From: Saccharothrix sp. S26
GTDB taxonomy: Bacteria; Actinomycetota; Actinomycetes; Mycobacteriales; Pseudonocardiaceae
DNA length: 64,000 nucleotides
Assembly (NCBI RefSeq): GCF_021390395.1
Contig: NZ_JAJUWT010000022.1
Location: 62,001-126,000, forward strand
Direction: 5' to 3'
Each line of letters begins with the position of its first letter. The first letter of the stretch is position 1. Below, piece by piece: positions 25,754-33,509 of this stretch. A program made the translations under genes and the position numbers. The notes beneath the pieces were generated by a model. That model had not been told where the DNA came from and did no database searches. It saw nothing but the letters and a program-made list of their open reading frames with translations.

Positions 25754-26724
25754 GCGGGCACCCCTTGCTTCCCACGAACCCGAACCCGAATCCCGACCGG
25801 CGCCTGCATCAGGCACACCGCGATCACCACGATCGCCTTGAACACCAGCGTGATCTCCGGCGCGATGCCGATCGTGTACACCGTGGTGGTCAACGTCTGG
25901 ATGATCAACGCGCCGAGCAGCGTGCCGGTCAACGAGTACCGGCCGCCCGCCAGCGACGTGCCGCCGATCACGACGGCCAGGATCGCGTCCATCTCGATCC
26001 ACAACCCGGCGTTGTTGGCGTCCGCCGCGCTCACGTTGGAGCTGATCATCAACCCGGCCACGGCCGCGCACAGCGCCGCGAACACGTACACCGTCCAGAT
26101 GATCGTCCGCGCCCGCACGCCGGCCAGCCGCGACGCCGACGGGTTCACCCCGACCGACTCGATCAGCAGCCCCAGCGCGGTCCGCCGGGTCACCAGCGCG
26201 ACCAGGCCCAGCACCGCGAGGCTGATCAGGATCGCGATCGGCAGCACCAGGAAGCCCGCGCCCACCTGCCGGTAGGAGTCGTCGTTCACGGTGATGATCT
26301 GGCCCTCGGTGATCAGCATCGCGATCCCGCGCCCGGCCGTCATCAGCACCAGCGTGGCGATGATCGGCTGGATGCCCAGCACCGACACCAGGAACCCGTT
26401 CCACAGCCCCAGCACCGCGCACAGCGCCAGTGCCAGGCCCATCGCGACCCACGCGTTGCCGCCGGACGCGATGTGCGTGCACGTCACCGCGCCCGCGATC
26501 GCGGCCACCGCGCCGACCGACAGGTCGATGCCGCGGGTCGCGATCACCAGCGTCATGCCCAACGCGATGAGCAGCGTCGGCGCGCCGTTGCGCAGGATGT
26601 CGATCAAGCTGCCGTACAGGTGGCCGTCCTGCAACCGCACCGAGAAGAACGACGGTGTCACCACCACGTTCAGCATGAGCAGCGCGACGAGCGCCACCAC
26701 CGGCCAGAGCAGTCGGTTCTTCAC
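25750..26724 (-). CDS. ABC furanose importer permease, YtfT-like
   Basis: A 324-residue membrane permease. RGIDLSVGAVAAI and LGIQPIIATLVLM are the family hallmarks, and it is the first of the two permeases. The GTG start overlaps the ATPase stop (GTGA at 26721-26724). With YjfF-, YtfR- and YtfQ-like partners it makes a complete importer. Confidence 0.88.
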   Translation of the reverse strand: MKNRLLWPVVALVALLMLNVVVTPSFFSVRLQDGHLYGSLIDILRNGAPTLLIALGMTLVIATRGIDLSVGAVAAIAGAVTCTHIASGGNAWVAMGLALALCAVLGLWNGFLVSVLGIQPIIATLVLMTAGRGIAMLITEGQIITVNDDSYRQVGAGFLVLPIAILISLAVLGLVALVTRRTALGLLIESVGVNPSASRLAGVRARTIIWTVYVFAALCAAVAGLMISSNVSAADANNAGLWIEMDAILAVVIGGTSLAGGRYSLTGTLLGALIIQTLTTTVYTIGIAPEITLVFKAIVVIAVCLMQAPVGIRVRVRGKQGVPA

Positions 26725-28253
26725 GACGCCACCGCCTTCTCGACACCCTGGTCGACCCCGTGGTCGCCGCCGCCGGCGATGAGCGCCATGACGTCGTCCA
26801 CGCCCACCTCGCCGTCCAACTCGGCCACCTTCTGCCGGTCGCGCATCACCACCACCCGGTCGGACACGCGCACCACCTCCTCCAGTTCGGCGGAGATGAA
26901 CAGCACGGCCATGCCCTCCGCGGCCAGGTCGGCGACGACCTTCTGGATCTGCGCCTTCGCGCCGACGTCGATGCCGCGCGTCGGCTCGTCCAGGATCAAC
27001 AGCTTGGGCTGGGTCACCAGCCACCGCGCCAGCAGCACCTTCTGCTGGTTGCCGCCCGACAGGTTGCCGACCGCCCGGTCCGGGTCGGCGGGCCGGATGT
27101 CGAGCAGCTCGATGTACTTGGCGACCAGCTCGTCGGCCAGCTTGCGCGGCACGGGCCGGGCCCAGCCGCGCGCGGCCTGCATCGCCAGGATCAGGTTGTC
27201 GCGCACGCTCAGGTCGGCCACGATGCCCTCGGCCTTGCGGTCCTCGGAGGAGAACGCGACACCGGCCTCGATCGCGGCCCGCGGCCCGGTCAGCCGCACC
27301 TGCTTGCCGTCGACCAGCAGCCGGCCGGAGTCGGCCTTGTCCGCGCCGAACAGCAGCCGCGCGACCTCCGTGCGGCCAGAGCCGAGCAGCCCGGCCAGGC
27401 CGACCACCTCGCCCTTGCGGATCTCCAGGTCGAACGGCGCGACCGAACCCTTGCGGCCCAGGCCCTCGGCCACCAGCAGCGGCTCGCCCGGCGTGCCCGA
27501 CCGGCGTTCGATCTCCTCCAGCACGCCCATCTCGCGGCCGAGCATCGCCGACACCAGGTCGATCCGGCTCAACGCGGCGGTCATGTGCTCGCCGACCAGG
27601 CGGCCGTTGCGCAGCACCGTCATCCGGTCGGAGATCTCGTAGACCTGCTCCAGGAAGTGCGTCACGAACAGCACCGCGACGCCTTCGTCGCGCAGCACCC
27701 GGATGATCCGGAACAGCTCCGCGACCTCGTCGGCGTCCAGGCTCGACGTCGGCTCGTCCAGCACCAGCACCCGCGCGTCCACCGCCACGGCCCGCGCGAT
27801 CGCGACGAGCTGCTGCACGGCGATCGGGTGGCTCTCCAGCACCGAACCCGGGTCGATGTGCAGGCCGATGCGCGCCAGCAGCTCGGCGGCACGCGCCCGC
27901 ATCGCCTTGCCGTCGATGCGGCCGAGCTTGCGCGGTTCGCGCCCGAGCAGGATGTTCTCCGCCACGGTCAGGTTCCCGCACAGGTTGACCTCTTGGTACA
28001 CCGTGCTGATCCCGGCGGCCTGCGCCTCCGCGGGTGCGCTGAACGACACCCGCTCGCCCGCGTAGCGGACCTCGCCCGCCGCGATCCGGTGCACCCCGGT
28101 CAACGCCTTGATGAGCGTGGACTTGCCCGCTCCGTTCTCACCCATCAACGCGTGGACCTCGCCGGGGAACAGCCGGAAATCCACCTCCTGCAGGGCTTTC
28201 ACTCCGGGGAACTCCACCGAGATGCCCCGCATGTCGACGACCGGCTCGGTCAC
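26721..28253 (-). CDS. ABC sugar importer ATPase with two nucleotide-binding domains, YtfR-like
   Basis: A 510-residue cytoplasmic ATPase with tandem ABC domains. Domain 1 has Walker A GENGAGKST (about residues 37-45) and Walker B VLVLDEPTS. Domain 2 has a degenerate A site (GLLGSGRTE), signature LSGGNQQK and Walker B LLILDEPTRG. This is the monosaccharide-importer layout. The GTG start at 28253 lies 115 bases downstream of the binding-protein stop, across a strong hairpin, so expression is likely lower than that of the binding protein. Confidence 0.9.
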   Translation of the reverse strand: MTEPVVDMRGISVEFPGVKALQEVDFRLFPGEVHALMGENGAGKSTLIKALTGVHRIAAGEVRYAGERVSFSAPAEAQAAGISTVYQEVNLCGNLTVAENILLGREPRKLGRIDGKAMRARAAELLARIGLHIDPGSVLESHPIAVQQLVAIARAVAVDARVLVLDEPTSSLDADEVAELFRIIRVLRDEGVAVLFVTHFLEQVYEISDRMTVLRNGRLVGEHMTAALSRIDLVSAMLGREMGVLEEIERRSGTPGEPLLVAEGLGRKGSVAPFDLEIRKGEVVGLAGLLGSGRTEVARLLFGADKADSGRLLVDGKQVRLTGPRAAIEAGVAFSSEDRKAEGIVADLSVRDNLILAMQAARGWARPVPRKLADELVAKYIELLDIRPADPDRAVGNLSGGNQQKVLLARWLVTQPKLLILDEPTRGIDVGAKAQIQKVVADLAAEGMAVLFISAELEEVVRVSDRVVVMRDRQKVAELDGEVGVDDVMALIAGGGDHGVDQGVEKAVAS

Positions 28254-28319
28254 CGGACAACTCCCCTCACGCGACCCTCACGACCCTCACAACAAGACCC
28301 TCACAGGACAACGACGGGT

Positions 28320-28359
28320 GCGGCCCCCGCCACCACACCCGGAGGGTGGCGGGGGCCGC
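28320..28359 (-). terminator. Intercistronic hairpin between ytfQ-like and ytfR-like genes
   Basis: A 15-bp GC-rich stem (28320-28334 with 28345-28359). The next 60 bases toward the ATPase carry several copies of CCCTCAC (+ strand). It probably acts as attenuator or mRNA stabiliser, giving excess binding protein over the membrane complex. Confidence 0.65.
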
Positions 28360-28368
28360 GGCTTGCGA

Positions 28369-29352
28369 TCAGTACTTGCGGTTGGGCAGCTCGGTCTTGG
28401 CCTGCTCGGAGGTGAACGTGGTCTCCTCGGTCACCACGCGCGGCGGCACTTCCTCGCCCGCCACGACCTTCTTCGCCAGGTCCATCAGCTGGTCGCCCAG
28501 CAGCGGGTTGCACTCGACGATGAAGTTGATCTCACCGGCGGCCAGCGCGGTCATGCCGTCCTTCACCGCGTCCACGGTGATGATCTTGATGTCCTTGCCC
28601 GGCACCTTGCCCGCGGCCTTGATGGCCTCGATCGCGCCCAGGCCCATGTCGTCGTTGTGCGCGTAGACCACGTCGATCTGCGGCACCGACTTCAGGAACG
28701 CCTCCATGACCTGCTTGCCGCCCGACCGCGTGAAGTCACCGGTCTGCGTGGCCACGATCTTCAGGTCGGTGCCCTGGATGGCGTCCTCGAAGCCCTTCTT
28801 GCGGTCGATCGCCGGCGCGGCACCCGTCGTGCCCTGGAGCTCGACGACGTTCTTCGCGCCACCCGCGTTGGCCTTGAGCCACTCGCCGGCCTTCTTGCCC
28901 TCTTCCACGAAGTCCGAGCCGAGGAACGTCTTGTACAGCGACGTGTCGTCGGAGTCGACCGCGCGGTCGGTGAGGATCACCGGGATGTTGGCGCGCTTGG
29001 CCTCGAGCAGCACGGCGTCCCAACCGGTCTCCACCACCGGGCTGAAGGCGATGACGTCCACCTTCTGCTGGATGTAGGAGCGGATGGCCTTGATCTGGTT
29101 CTCCTGCTTCTGCTGCGCGTCGGAGAACTTCAGCTCGATGCCGGCCTTCTCGGCCGACTCCTGGATCGACTTGGTGTTGGCGGTGCGCCAGCCGCTCTCG
29201 GCACCCACCTGGGCGAAGCCCATCGTGATCTTGCCGTCGTCGTTGGCCTTGGGCGCACCCGACGACCCCGCGTCCCCGGATCCACCGGACCCGCACGCGG
29301 TCAACGCGGCCAACAGGACCGCGGCGGCGGCGGTCGTGATCTTCTTCAACAC
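28369..29352 (-). CDS. Furanose-binding lipoprotein, YtfQ-like
   Basis: A 327-residue substrate-binding lipoprotein (lipobox LTAC, Cys 20). It is strikingly similar to the galactofuranose-binding protein YtfQ: GFAQVGAESGWR, QQKQENQIKAIRS, ELQGTTGAAPAIDRKKGF, GDFTRS and VYAHNDDMGLGAIEAIK. GTG 29352 is the start because GGAGG lies 7 bases upstream and the signal peptide begins there. The divergent neighbour is a GH43 enzyme, so the ligand is probably L-arabinofuranose/arabino-oligosaccharide or galactofuranose. Candidate repressor sites at 29429-29440 and 29509-29520 lie in the shared region. Confidence 0.9.
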   Translation of the reverse strand: MLKKITTAAAAVLLAALTACGSGGSGDAGSSGAPKANDDGKITMGFAQVGAESGWRTANTKSIQESAEKAGIELKFSDAQQKQENQIKAIRSYIQQKVDVIAFSPVVETGWDAVLLEAKRANIPVILTDRAVDSDDTSLYKTFLGSDFVEEGKKAGEWLKANAGGAKNVVELQGTTGAAPAIDRKKGFEDAIQGTDLKIVATQTGDFTRSGGKQVMEAFLKSVPQIDVVYAHNDDMGLGAIEAIKAAGKVPGKDIKIITVDAVKDGMTALAAGEINFIVECNPLLGDQLMDLAKKVVAGEEVPPRVVTEETTFTSEQAKTELPNRKY

Positions 29353-29428
29353 TGGTCTTCCTCCGTGTGAACCCGAGACACTGACGGGAACGGCGAACCG
29401 CGTGACGGTGGTCACCTGGGGCACAAGA

Positions 29429-29440
29429 GTGAACGCTCAC
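29429..29440. promoter_or_regulatory. LacI-type operator GTGAACGCTCAC
   Basis: A near-palindromic site between the divergent ytfQ-like and GH43 genes. It matches GTGCACGCTCAC (33431-33442) at 11 of 12 positions and GTTAGCGCTCAC (29509-29520) at 9 of 12, suggesting control by the regulator at 32103. Confidence 0.55.
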
Positions 29441-29481
29441 AATCGGCTCGTCAACCCCTCGGAAACGTCAACTTTGCATCC

Positions 29482-29520
29482 TTGACACGTTTGTTAGGCC
29501 GGTCGTATGTTAGCGCTCAC
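29482..29520 (+). promoter_or_regulatory. GH43 promoter with operator overlapping the -10 box
   Basis: TTGACA (29482-29487), an 18-bp spacer, TATGTT (29506-29511), and operator GTTAGCGCTCAC (29509-29520) overlapping the -10. A repressor here would block RNA polymerase directly. It is one of the clearest promoters in the window. Confidence 0.65.
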
Positions 29521-29603
29521 TTTTGTGATGCAGCCCACCCATACCTCCGGATGCCCCGTTCATCCGCGGCTTCGCGCCGCGCGCAAGACGAGAGCGACGC
29601 CCC

Positions 29604-31808
29604 ATGGTCACCGTTCGTCATCGCCCACGCACCCTCGTCGCGACGCTCGTCGCGGCGGTGGCCGCGGCGGCCTTGAGCGCTCCGACGGCCTCCGCCGCCG
29701 ACGGACTCGTGCTCCACTACCCCCTCACCGAAACCCAAGGCGCCGTCGCAACCGACACCTCAGGGGGAGGTCGCAACGGAACCGTTATCGGTGACGCCAC
29801 CCCGGGCGGTGCTGAAGGGCTCCAGTTGGGCGGCGTGAACGGTCACGTGAAGCTGCCCGACAACGTCCTGCGCGGATTGACCGAAGTCAGCGTCTCGCTC
29901 CAAGTGCGCATCGCGCCGGACCAGGCCACGCCGTACTTCATCTACGGCCTCGGTAATTCCTCGGGCACCGCCGGTAACGGTTACCTGTTCACCACGGGCA
30001 ACGCCTACCGCACGTCCATCGCCACCGGGAACTGGTCCACCGAGCAGACCGTCACCGCGGGCCGCAACCTCGCCCGGGGCGTCTGGAAGACGCTGACCTA
30101 CACCCTCGGCGGCGGCACGGCCGTGCTGTACGAGGACGGCGTGGAGGTCGCCCGCAAGACCGGCGTCACGATCACCCCGGCCATGATCGGCGGCGGCACG
30201 ACCACCGCCAACTACATCGGCCGCTCCGTCTACAGCGGCGACCGCTACCTCAAGGGCGCGGTCCGCGACTTCCGCCTCTACGACCGGGCGCTCACCGCGG
30301 CCGAGGCGCACGCCCTCGGCTTCGTCGCCGACGAGGAGAAGGGCAGGCGCGACCTGGCCGCGATCGACCTCGGCGACACCTCCGCCGTCACCGAGGACCT
30401 CACCCTGCCGACCACCGGCCCGTACGGCTCGACGATCACCTGGGCGTCCAGCGACCCGGCGGTCGTGTCCACCACCGGTGTCGTCACGCGGCCCGCGCCC
30501 GGCAGCGCGCCCGCGACCGTGACGCTCACCGCGACCGCGTTCGGCCAGGCCCGCGACTTCCAGGTCACCGTGCGGCCGCAGCTCACCGACGACGAGAAGG
30601 TCGCCGAGGCCGACGCGGCGCTGGTCGTGTGGGACGCCGACGACATCCGCGGCAACATCACCCTGCCCACCACGGGCCTGCACGGCACCACCATCACGTG
30701 GAAGAGCAACAAGCCGGGCGTCATCACGACCACCGGCGAGGTCACCCGGCCCGCGTTCGGCGACAAGCCGGTCAAGGTGCAGCTCACCGCCGAGATCCGC
30801 GCGGGCGAGGAGACCACCCGCAAGAAGTTCAAGGTCACCGTCACGCCGCGGCCCGAGCAGCAGGCCTACGAGGGCTACCTGTTCGGCTACTTCACCGGTG
30901 AGGGCTCGGCCACCGGCGAGCAGGTCTACTTCGCCGCCAGCCGCGGCAACGACGCGCTGAAGTGGGACGAGCTGAACAAGGGCAACCCCGTGCTGACGTC
31001 GTCGTTGGGCGACAAGGGCGTGCGCGACCCGTTCATCATCCGGTCCCCTGAGGGCGACAAGTTCTACCTCATCGCCACCGACCTGAAGATCCACGGCAAC
31101 GGCAACTGGGACCTCGTGCAGCGCAAGGGCAGCCGCTACGTCGAGGTCTGGGAGTCCACCGACCTGGTGAACTGGGGTCAGCAGCGCCACGTCCTGGTGT
31201 CACCGGAGACCGCCGGCAACACGTGGGCGCCCGAGGCGTACTACGACGAGTCGATCGGCGCGTACGTGGTGTTCTGGGCCTCGAAGCTCTACGCCGAGGA
31301 CGACCCCGACCACGCCGGCAACACCTACAACAAGATGCTGTACGCCACCACGCGCGACTTCCGCACGTTCAGCGAGCCGCGGGTGTGGGTCGACCCGGGT
31401 TACTCGGTCATCGACTCGACCGTGATCAAGCACGGCGACGAGTACTACCGGTTCACCAAGGACGAGCGGAACAACACGTCCAGCACGCCGTGCAGCAAGT
31501 TCATCCTGGCCGAGAAGTCCACGGAGCTGCGCGACACGTCGTACGACTTCGTCGCCGACTGCATCGGCAAGGGCTCGATCAACCAGGGCGAGGGGCCGAC
31601 GGTGTTCAAGTCCAACACCGAGGACCGCTGGTACCTGTTCATCGACGAGTTCGGCGGCCGCGGCTACGTGCCGTTCGAGACGACCGACCTCGCCTCCGGC
31701 AAGTGGACCCTCGCCACCGGCTACGAGCTGCCCAGCCGACCCCGCCACGGCACCGTGCTGCCGGTGACGAAGGCCGAGCTGGACCGCGTCCGGGCCGCCT
31801 TCCCCTGA
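29604..31808 (+). CDS. Secreted GH43 arabinan/arabinofuranoside-active glycosidase with LamG and Ig-like domains
   Basis: A 734-residue secreted enzyme. After a signal peptide (to about residue 33) comes a LamG/concanavalin-like domain (about 35-245). Two bacterial Ig-like repeats follow (about 250-420, ITWASSDPAVVSTTG and ITWKSNKPGVITTTG). A C-terminal GH43 five-bladed propeller carries D475 in GVRDPFI, D604 in DSTV and E663 in GEGPTV, the usual base, modulator and acid. WAPEAYYDESIG is typical of the family. ATG 29604 has no strong ribosome site. Divergence from the furanose importer suggests it releases arabinose or arabino-oligosaccharides for uptake; xylosidase activity is an alternative. 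Confidence 0.87.
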   Translation: MVTVRHRPRTLVATLVAAVAAAALSAPTASAADGLVLHYPLTETQGAVATDTSGGGRNGTVIGDATPGGAEGLQLGGVNGHVKLPDNVLRGLTEVSVSLQVRIAPDQATPYFIYGLGNSSGTAGNGYLFTTGNAYRTSIATGNWSTEQTVTAGRNLARGVWKTLTYTLGGGTAVLYEDGVEVARKTGVTITPAMIGGGTTTANYIGRSVYSGDRYLKGAVRDFRLYDRALTAAEAHALGFVADEEKGRRDLAAIDLGDTSAVTEDLTLPTTGPYGSTITWASSDPAVVSTTGVVTRPAPGSAPATVTLTATAFGQARDFQVTVRPQLTDDEKVAEADAALVVWDADDIRGNITLPTTGLHGTTITWKSNKPGVITTTGEVTRPAFGDKPVKVQLTAEIRAGEETTRKKFKVTVTPRPEQQAYEGYLFGYFTGEGSATGEQVYFAASRGNDALKWDELNKGNPVLTSSLGDKGVRDPFIIRSPEGDKFYLIATDLKIHGNGNWDLVQRKGSRYVEVWESTDLVNWGQQRHVLVSPETAGNTWAPEAYYDESIGAYVVFWASKLYAEDDPDHAGNTYNKMLYATTRDFRTFSEPRVWVDPGYSVIDSTVIKHGDEYYRFTKDERNNTSSTPCSKFILAEKSTELRDTSYDFVADCIGKGSINQGEGPTVFKSNTEDRWYLFIDEFGGRGYVPFETTDLASGKWTLATGYELPSRPRHGTVLPVTKAELDRVRAAFP

Positions 31809-31829
31809 GCACGCGGGGGAGCGCGTCCC

Positions 31830-31874
31830 GCGTCGTGACGGCCGCCGAGGCCGCTGCGGGGGCCGTCACGACGC
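31830..31874 (+). terminator. Hairpin terminator after GH43 gene
   Basis: A 14-bp perfect stem (31830-31843 with 31861-31874) and a 17-base GC-rich loop, 22 bases after the stop. Confidence 0.75.
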
Positions 31875-32042
31875 GGTGCCGCCGGCGACCGACACGTCCG
31901 AACGGGCGACGGTCGCCCGGCGCGGCGGCAGCGCCGCGCCCGGCGGGACACGACTTTTCGGCGGTGATGACGCGTCCCTGCGCTGGTGGGAGGGGTCTCT
32001 GGTGGACAATGGACCATGAGCACCTTCACGATGAACCAGGCG

Positions 32043-32056
32043 TGTTATCGCTAACA
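32043..32056. promoter_or_regulatory. AraR-type operator TGTTATCGCTAACA
   Basis: A 14-bp near-palindrome 46 bases before the LacI gene. It is the exact reverse complement of the site at 33487-33500 ahead of araB. This strongly suggests autoregulation by the LacI protein. Confidence 0.75.
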
Positions 32057-32102
32057 TCGAGTTCGAAGGTGCAGCAGTGTCGACAGGGGAGATGGGGCGG
32101 TA

Positions 32103-33119
32103 GTGGAGCACAAGACCTCGCGCGATCCCGCGATGACGGACGTCGCCCGGCTCGCCGGGGTCTCGCACCAGACGGTGTCGCGGGTCCTCAACGGGCACCC
32201 GAACGTCCGGGAGCAGACCCGGCTGCGGGTGCGCGCGGCCATCGCCGAGCTGGGCTACCGGCCCAACAAGGCGGCCCGCGCGCTGGTCACCGGCCGATCG
32301 CAGCTGATCGGGGTGGTGGCGCAGAACTCGACGCTCTACGGCCCGGCGTCGTTGCTGGCCGCCTTCGAGGCGGCGGCGGCCGAGGCCGGGTTCGCGGTGA
32401 GCGTGGGCCGGGTGAACGTGCTGGACCGCAACTCGATCTCCGACGCCGTCGAGCGCCACCGCGACCAGCGGGTCGCCGGGATAGTGGTCATCGCGCCGAC
32501 CGCGTCGGCCAACGACGCGGTCGGTGACGTGTCCGCGGGCATCCCGCTGGTGACGGTGGACGGCGACCCGGAGCGCTCGACCCCGCTGGTGACGGTCGAC
32601 CAGGCGGCGGGCGCGTTCGCCGCGACCACCCACCTGCTGGAGGCGGGGCACCGGACCGTGTGGCACGTGTCCGGGCCGTCGGACTGGTTCGACAGCCTCG
32701 GCCGCATAAGGGGTTGGCGCTCGGCGCTGGAGACGGCGGGGCTGGAGGTGCCGCCGGTCGTGCCGGCGGACTGGAGCGCCGCCTCGGGCTACCGGGCGGG
32801 CCAGATGCTGGCCCGGATGCCGGAGGTCACCGCGATCTTCGCGGCGAACGACCACCTGGCGCTGGGCATCCTGCGCGCGATGAGCGAGCGCGGCCGCCGG
32901 GTGCCGCACGACGTGAGCATCGTGGGCTTCGACGACGTGCCGGAGGCGGCCTACTTCATCCCGCCGCTGACCACGATCCGGCCGGACTTCCACGCCGTGG
33001 CCAAGGAGACGCTGGAGCTGCTGCTGGCCCAGGTCGGCGACGGGGACGTGGGCGCGCCGCAACGCACGGTCGCCCCGGCCCTGGTGAAGCGGGACAGCGT
33101 CGCACCCCCCGCCCAGTGA
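32103..33119 (+). CDS. LacI-family repressor of the L-arabinose regulon
   Basis: A 338-residue regulator. The HTH at about residues 12-32 (TDVARLAGVSHQTVSRVLNG) is followed by a periplasmic-binding-like effector domain ending LVKRDSV. GTG 32103 follows a G-rich ribosome site; ATG 32133 would remove residues before the HTH. It lies directly upstream of araBDA in the same direction but has its own terminator. The identical 14-bp operator before both this gene and araB, with related sites at the ytfQ/GH43 promoters, makes it the probable arabinose-responsive repressor. The actual effector could be arabinose or a phosphorylated intermediate. Confidence 0.87.
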   Translation: MEHKTSRDPAMTDVARLAGVSHQTVSRVLNGHPNVREQTRLRVRAAIAELGYRPNKAARALVTGRSQLIGVVAQNSTLYGPASLLAAFEAAAAEAGFAVSVGRVNVLDRNSISDAVERHRDQRVAGIVVIAPTASANDAVGDVSAGIPLVTVDGDPERSTPLVTVDQAAGAFAATTHLLEAGHRTVWHVSGPSDWFDSLGRIRGWRSALETAGLEVPPVVPADWSAASGYRAGQMLARMPEVTAIFAANDHLALGILRAMSERGRRVPHDVSIVGFDDVPEAAYFIPPLTTIRPDFHAVAKETLELLLAQVGDGDVGAPQRTVAPALVKRDSVAPPAQ

Positions 33120-33123
33120 CGCG

Positions 33124-33151
33124 GTGGGCGGCACGACCTCGTGCCGCCCAC
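33124..33151 (+). terminator. Hairpin terminator between the regulator and araB
   Basis: A 12-bp perfect stem GTGGGCGGCACG with its complement and a 4-base loop, 4 bases after the regulator stop. Confidence 0.8.
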
Positions 33152-33430
33152 ACCGCGACCCCTCCGGGCCGCGCGACCCGGCACACCCTCCGACCGCCGG
33201 CCCCCGACCGAAGCACCCGAACCGGGCACCGGCACACCGGTCGCGGGCCCGTGCGGGCGACCCGTTACCGTCACGCCACCCGCCGGTGGCGGCGCGCCCG
33301 CGTCGTCCAGACCACCCGCGCAACAGTTTCGTCCGATCTCCGCGGATCCGCAGTGCCGCGCGGGGCCCGATCGCCCCTAGGCTGGGGTGGGTCACGACGA
33401 AGTCCCGCACCCCGCTGAACACCGCGTTTT

Positions 33431-33442
33431 GTGCACGCTCAC
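33431..33442. promoter_or_regulatory. Second AraR-type site GTGCACGCTCAC upstream of araB
   Basis: It differs at one base from the site at 29429-29440 and lies 56 bp upstream of the main araB operator, a spacing (about five helical turns) that would allow looping. The rest of 33152-33430 shows no gene or strong signal. Confidence 0.4.
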
Positions 33443-33473
33443 TAACTCTTTAAGACCACGTTGCGGGCAGGTC

Positions 33474-33500
33474 TTGACGTCGTGAATGTTAGCGATAACA
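33474..33500 (+). promoter_or_regulatory. araB promoter region with operator TGTTAGCGATAACA
   Basis: TTGACG at 33474-33479 can serve as -35. Operator TGTTAGCGATAACA covers 33487-33500 and the expected -10 position. The araB ATG at 33510 follows so closely that the mRNA would have almost no leader. Confidence 0.6.
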
Positions 33501-33509
33501 CTCGTCACC

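Noticed and set aside
24728..26746. One long frame joining both YtfT/YjfF-type permeases
   Set aside because: The upstream part is in the wrong frame for the first permease. Two separate permeases with a GTGA overlap explain the region.
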